Of a stretch of 64,000 nt of DNA, positions 61,423-64,000 are shown piece by piece. A program made the position numbers and the translations under genes. Each line of letters starts with the position of its first letter. Positions within the stretch are counted from its first letter, which is position 1. The stretch lies in the NCBI GenBank assembly GCA_049437325.1, contig JBMTIM010000007.1:12938-76937 (forward strand), written 5' to 3'. Under the pieces are notes generated by a model, which was not told where the DNA came from, searched no databases, and saw only the letters and a program-made list of their open reading frames with translations. The DNA is from UBA11606 sp049437325 (GTDB taxonomy: Bacteria > Actinomycetota > Acidimicrobiia > Acidimicrobiales > Aldehydirespiratoraceae).

Positions 61423-62305
61423 TGGGCTCGGGAAGGGACTGAGTTCACTCATCCCGGCCGATGTGGAAGGGGAGACCGGAGCGTTTCGCGAAGTTGACAT
61501 CACTCTGGTTCGACCCAATCGATACCAACCTCGGGATCATTTCGACGAGGAAACACTGACATCACTTGCGGCGTCGATCAGTGAGGTTGGTGTCATTCAG
61601 CCAATCATCGTGCGAGAGGCTGATGATGGCTATGAACTGATTGCGGGGGAGCGGCGGTGGCGGGCGGCGAAGCGAGCGGGCTTGCCAGTGATTCCTGCCA
61701 TTGTTCGCACTGCAGACGACGTGTCAGCGCTCGAATCGGCAGTGGTCGAGAATCTTCATCGACAAGATCTCAATGCCCTCGAGGAGGCTGCGGCTTACCA
61801 GCAATTGATGGAAGACTTCGGCATGACGCAGGCGCAGGTTGCCAGCCGGGTGGGGCGGAGCCGATCTGCAGTTGCGAACACGATTCGCCTGCTGCAGTTG
61901 CCGGGATCAGTGCAACGACTCGTGATCGAGGGTCAACTCTCTGCGGGCCATGCGAGGGCACTGCTGGCAACGCCTGATCGAAGTGAGCAGGAACGGCTTG
62001 CACAGCGAGTTGTTGCTGAGGGACTTACCGTCCGTGAGCTCGAAGCGCTGGTCCGGGATGAAGATGTCGATGAGGCTGTTGAGGAAGGCAGTGCGCAGGC
62101 GGACGAGACGTCGCCTGCCCGTTCCAGCTCAGCGGTCCCCGATGCCGGCATTCTCGAATTGGAGGAGCTCCTGGCGGCCCGGCTGGAGACCCGAGTCAAG
62201 GTGCAACTCGGCAAGGGTCCAGGGAAGCTCGTGGTGCAGTTCGCCGACCTGGATGATCTCGAACGGATCTATCGGGTGATCACTCCTCCAGGGACCGTAG
62301 TGTAG
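61403..62305 (+). CDS. parB: Chromosome partitioning CTPase ParB (Spo0J)
   Basis: 300 residues from the GTG at 61403. The N-terminus RSGLGKGLSSLIP is typical of chromosomal ParB (ParA-interacting). The CTP-binding ParB/Srx domain has RPNRYQPRDHFDEETLTSLAASISEVGVIQPIIVRE and ELIAGERRWRAAKRAGL (GERRWRA). The central HTH is MTQAQVASRVGRSRSAVANTIRLLQLP, and the dimerisation domain is at the C-terminus (LEELLAARLETRVKVQLGKGPGKLVVQFADLDDLERIYRVI). It binds the parS sites just upstream. Confidence 0.97.
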   Translation: MSATRRSGLGKGLSSLIPADVEGETGAFREVDITLVRPNRYQPRDHFDEETLTSLAASISEVGVIQPIIVREADDGYELIAGERRWRAAKRAGLPVIPAIVRTADDVSALESAVVENLHRQDLNALEEAAAYQQLMEDFGMTQAQVASRVGRSRSAVANTIRLLQLPGSVQRLVIEGQLSAGHARALLATPDRSEQERLAQRVVAEGLTVRELEALVRDEDVDEAVEEGSAQADETSPARSSSAVPDAGILELEELLAARLETRVKVQLGKGPGKLVVQFADLDDLERIYRVITPPGTVV

Positions 62306-62306
62306 C

Positions 62307-62330
62307 AAAGTGTGACATATGTCACACTTT
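62307..62330. promoter_or_regulatory. 24-bp perfect palindrome between convergent parB and cwlM
   Basis: A perfect dyad with no spacer begins AAAGTGTGACAT and continues with its exact complement; its core TGTGA-CATATG-TCACA is a full CRP/FNR-family consensus box. It starts 1 nt after the parB stop. As RNA it would form a 10-bp or longer hairpin flanked by AAA and TTT, so it could act as a bidirectional terminator or as a protein-binding site. Confidence 0.65.
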
Positions 62331-62339
62331 GACGGAGCA

Positions 62340-62387
62340 TGGTGGCCAAGAGCACTGGTGGTCAAGAGCGCTAGTGGTCAAGAGCAC
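62340..62387 (+). repeat. Tandem repeat, 16 bp x 3
   Basis: Three consecutive 16-bp units, T(G/A)GTGG(C/T)CAAGAGC(A/G)C at 62340-62355, 62356-62371 and 62372-62387, with two differences between adjacent units. They lie in the 130-nt space between the convergent parB and cwlM genes, after the palindrome. Confidence 0.85.
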
Positions 62388-62435
62388 TGAGTCAGGGTGA
62401 GGGAACAGGACTGAGTGTGAGGGCGGGAACCTGGG

Positions 62436-63419
62436 TCAGTCCGTGGGGTCGAGAGGTTCGCTGCACCAGGTGAGCAGCGCGCGGTGCAACGCCGCCGCAA
62501 GTGACGGCCCCTTCTCGACGACGTTGGTGGGATGACCGACTCGACACCAGATGGCGGGCATTCGTGTCTCGCGCAGGATCGGCAATCGCATCCCGACTGG
62601 TGGGTGGTCGGTCTGCAACACCTCTGCGACCCGTCGACTGGCGTGCCTGGCAAGGCCTTGACCGCCCGCCGAAACGAAGCCCTCGGTCTGAAAGTAGGCG
62701 ATCGAATACTCGTCGTCGGCCAGCGAGAGCCCCATGTAGACAGTGCCCGCCCAGTCGTTCGCGGTTCGGGCATGCTTCGACAGATCAGGGTGATGCAAGG
62801 TGAGAATCTCGGCCCCGTCGAGACGAAGCCGACGGGCAAGGGCGTCGACGAGGGTAGGGAGTCCACCTGTTTCCCCGAGGACGATTCGACGATCTCCGAC
62901 GCCAGCCACGTTGTGACGAAGCATCTCTGCTTCCTTGACCTCAGCGATCGTCTTGTCTCCGCTGCGCTTTCCTGCCAGGCGAGCCAGCGCTGCGATGGTG
63001 TCCGGTCCAACGACACCGTCCGGCGTCACCCCTTGGTTGGCCTGGAAACTTCGGACCGCATGCTCGGTGTCGGGGCCAAAGATGCCGTCGACATACCCGG
63101 CGTCGAAACCCAGGCTGCCCAAACGTTGCTGGAGATCGGTGACATCGTCACCTCTCGTCATCGGTGAGCGGAGGTACAGCATGCGGTCACCGAGGCGGTT
63201 GTCGGCCTCGATCAGTGCGTTCCACGTGTGGCGACCGACCGAACCGTCTTCGACGATTCGCCGACTGGCTTGGAAGGCCCGAACAGCGTTCACCGTGTCG
63301 AGGTCGAATCGATCGCTGTCAGTGCCAGGAGAAAAGCCCGCAGCGGCGAGTCGGCGATGGAGGTCGCGAATCGCGGGTCCGGTGTCCCCCTCCCGAAGCG
63401 GCAATCCGAGGTCGTTCAT
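62436..63419 (-). CDS. cwlM: CwlM-like peptidoglycan-binding/amidase-fold protein, probably catalytically inactive
   Basis: 327 residues with no signal peptide. Two PG_binding_1 repeats occupy residues ~9-70 (DTGPAIRDLHRRLAAAGFSP...FDLDTVNAVRAFQ) and ~85-150 (GDDVTDLQQRLGSLGFDAGYVDGIFGPDTEHAVRSFQANQGV). The rest resembles an Amidase_3 domain, but the zinc-site motifs are lost: the DPGHGG-type loop is VLGETGG, the ISIHxN strand is VYMGLSLADD, and the catalytic Glu region is PAIWCRVGHPTN. Its place between parB and trxA equals that of mycobacterial cwlM (Rv3915), a cytoplasmic regulator of MurA rather than a hydrolase. TAGCCT (complement 63429-63434) is 9 nt before the ATG. Confidence 0.85.
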   Translation of the reverse strand: MNDLGLPLREGDTGPAIRDLHRRLAAAGFSPGTDSDRFDLDTVNAVRAFQASRRIVEDGSVGRHTWNALIEADNRLGDRMLYLRSPMTRGDDVTDLQQRLGSLGFDAGYVDGIFGPDTEHAVRSFQANQGVTPDGVVGPDTIAALARLAGKRSGDKTIAEVKEAEMLRHNVAGVGDRRIVLGETGGLPTLVDALARRLRLDGAEILTLHHPDLSKHARTANDWAGTVYMGLSLADDEYSIAYFQTEGFVSAGGQGLARHASRRVAEVLQTDHPPVGMRLPILRETRMPAIWCRVGHPTNVVEKGPSLAAALHRALLTWCSEPLDPTD

Positions 63420-63562
63420 GGCGATCCGAGGCTATCGGCCCACGCCATGGAGGAATTGTTGCCGAGCCAAGAGTGGCACTGTCCGACAGGAGCCGACGGC
63501 CGTCGCACGGGAGCCGCTCGCCCCACTGGAGTCGAGGAGCGCTGCGTCGACGATCGAGGCTG

Positions 63563-63889
63563 TCAGATGTATTCGGCGATGTCGTCGAGCAAGGCCTGCT
63601 TCGGTTTGGCGCCAACGATCCGCTTCACCGGTTCGCCGTTCTGGAACAGAATCAACGTCGGGATCGACATGACCTCGAAGCGTCGTGCGATGTCACCCGC
63701 TTCGTCGACATTGAGCTTGGCGATCGTGACCGCGTCTCCCTGCTCTTCGGCAATCTCTTCGAGGATCGGTGCGATCATTTTGCAGGGTCCGCACCATTCG
63801 GCCCAGAAGTCGACAAGAACAGGTGCATCCGATGCACCGATCGTTTCGTCGAAGGTGGCGTCGGAGAGGGTGGTGACGGCTCCAGCCAT
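63563..63889 (-). CDS. trxA: Thioredoxin
   Basis: 108 residues from the ATG at 63889, with AAAGGA upstream; the open frame extends beyond but is not thioredoxin-like. The active site is VDFWAEWCGPCKMIAP and the cis-Pro loop is VMSIPTLILFQNGEPVKRIVG. It reduces disulfides in the cytoplasm with thioredoxin reductase, whose gene is probably just outside the right edge, as in the mycobacterial trxB-trxC-cwlM order. About 142 nt separate it from cwlM; nothing is visible in that gap. Confidence 0.97.
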   Translation of the reverse strand: MAGAVTTLSDATFDETIGASDAPVLVDFWAEWCGPCKMIAPILEEIAEEQGDAVTIAKLNVDEAGDIARRFEVMSIPTLILFQNGEPVKRIVGAKPKQALLDDIAEYI

Positions 63890-64000
63890 GAGGAAAGTCC
63901 TTTCGCAGACGTGCGCCGGACCGTAGTCCGAGAACGGTGTACTGAGGGTAACCCGCAACTGGATCAGAAATTCCCGACGGCCTCGTGGCGGTGCTGCACT

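Noticed and set aside
63219..63232. Third parS site, GTTCCACGTGTGGC, in cwlM
   Set aside because: Only 11 of 14 bases fit and the right half-site is broken; treated as chance.

Overview
The window is 64 kb of a high-GC chromosome that looks like a free-living, probably aquatic actinobacterium of the Acidimicrobiia type. I infer this from gene order and protein families, not from a database match. The right third is the replication-origin region in the order known from actinobacteria such as mycobacteria. Reading leftwards on the minus strand from dnaA it runs dnaA, dnaN, recF, dciA, gyrB, gyrA, a TadE/G-like gene, a DUF3445 haem demethylase, a DUF3566 membrane protein and tRNA-Ile. Reading rightwards on the plus strand it runs rpmH, rnpA, yidD, yidC, jag, rsmG, parA, parB, then cwlM and trxA on the minus strand. 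Two parS-like palindromes and DnaA-box-like clusters mark the origin.

1-20 kb holds metabolic genes: a carboxylesterase fragment, a two-cupin protein, glnS, a family III CoA-transferase, a VOC protein, a lipoprotein and a renalase-like flavoenzyme, a 2OG-Fe oxygenase-like gene divergent from katG with an operator-like set of repeats, an amidohydrolase with a TetR regulator, a GH13 glucosidase, DUF2855, a cupin, AzlC/AzlD, a SnoaL-like protein and a P450.

20.3-33.5 kb is the most interesting part. At 20302-20778 (minus) there is a glutathione peroxidase whose catalytic residue is an in-frame TGA, followed 18 nt later by a hairpin with the classical bacterial SECIS apex, so it is very probably a selenoprotein that normal gene calling truncates. 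At 21358-29376 there is a 2672-residue NRPS (C-A-PCP-C-A-PCP-TE) whose first adenylation domain, with an asparagine-type pocket, is interrupted between motifs A8 and A10 by about 330 residues of a zinc-finger PP-loop ATPase (N-acetyl sugar amidotransferase/AANH-like). Next to it are a stand-alone proline-like A domain, a stand-alone carrier protein, an acyl-CoA-dehydrogenase-like enzyme and a PhyH-type dioxygenase, together resembling a prolyl-to-pyrrolyl starter module.

33.4-46 kb returns to general functions: HupE/UreJ-like protein, TauD-like oxygenase, D-aminoacylase-like amidohydrolase, a lipase-like hydrolase, acetoacetyl-CoA synthetase, PlsC, HisN, a DUF3105 lipoprotein, a FliA/WhiG-type sigma factor, and a small membrane ORF coupled to a dehydrogenase-like gene.

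A recurrent feature is a TAnnnT hexamer 6-9 nt upstream of start codons, suggesting leaderless transcription for at least twelve genes. At two divergent gene pairs the two hexamers share the same TA step. No CRISPR array, insertion sequence, prophage or rRNA was seen.
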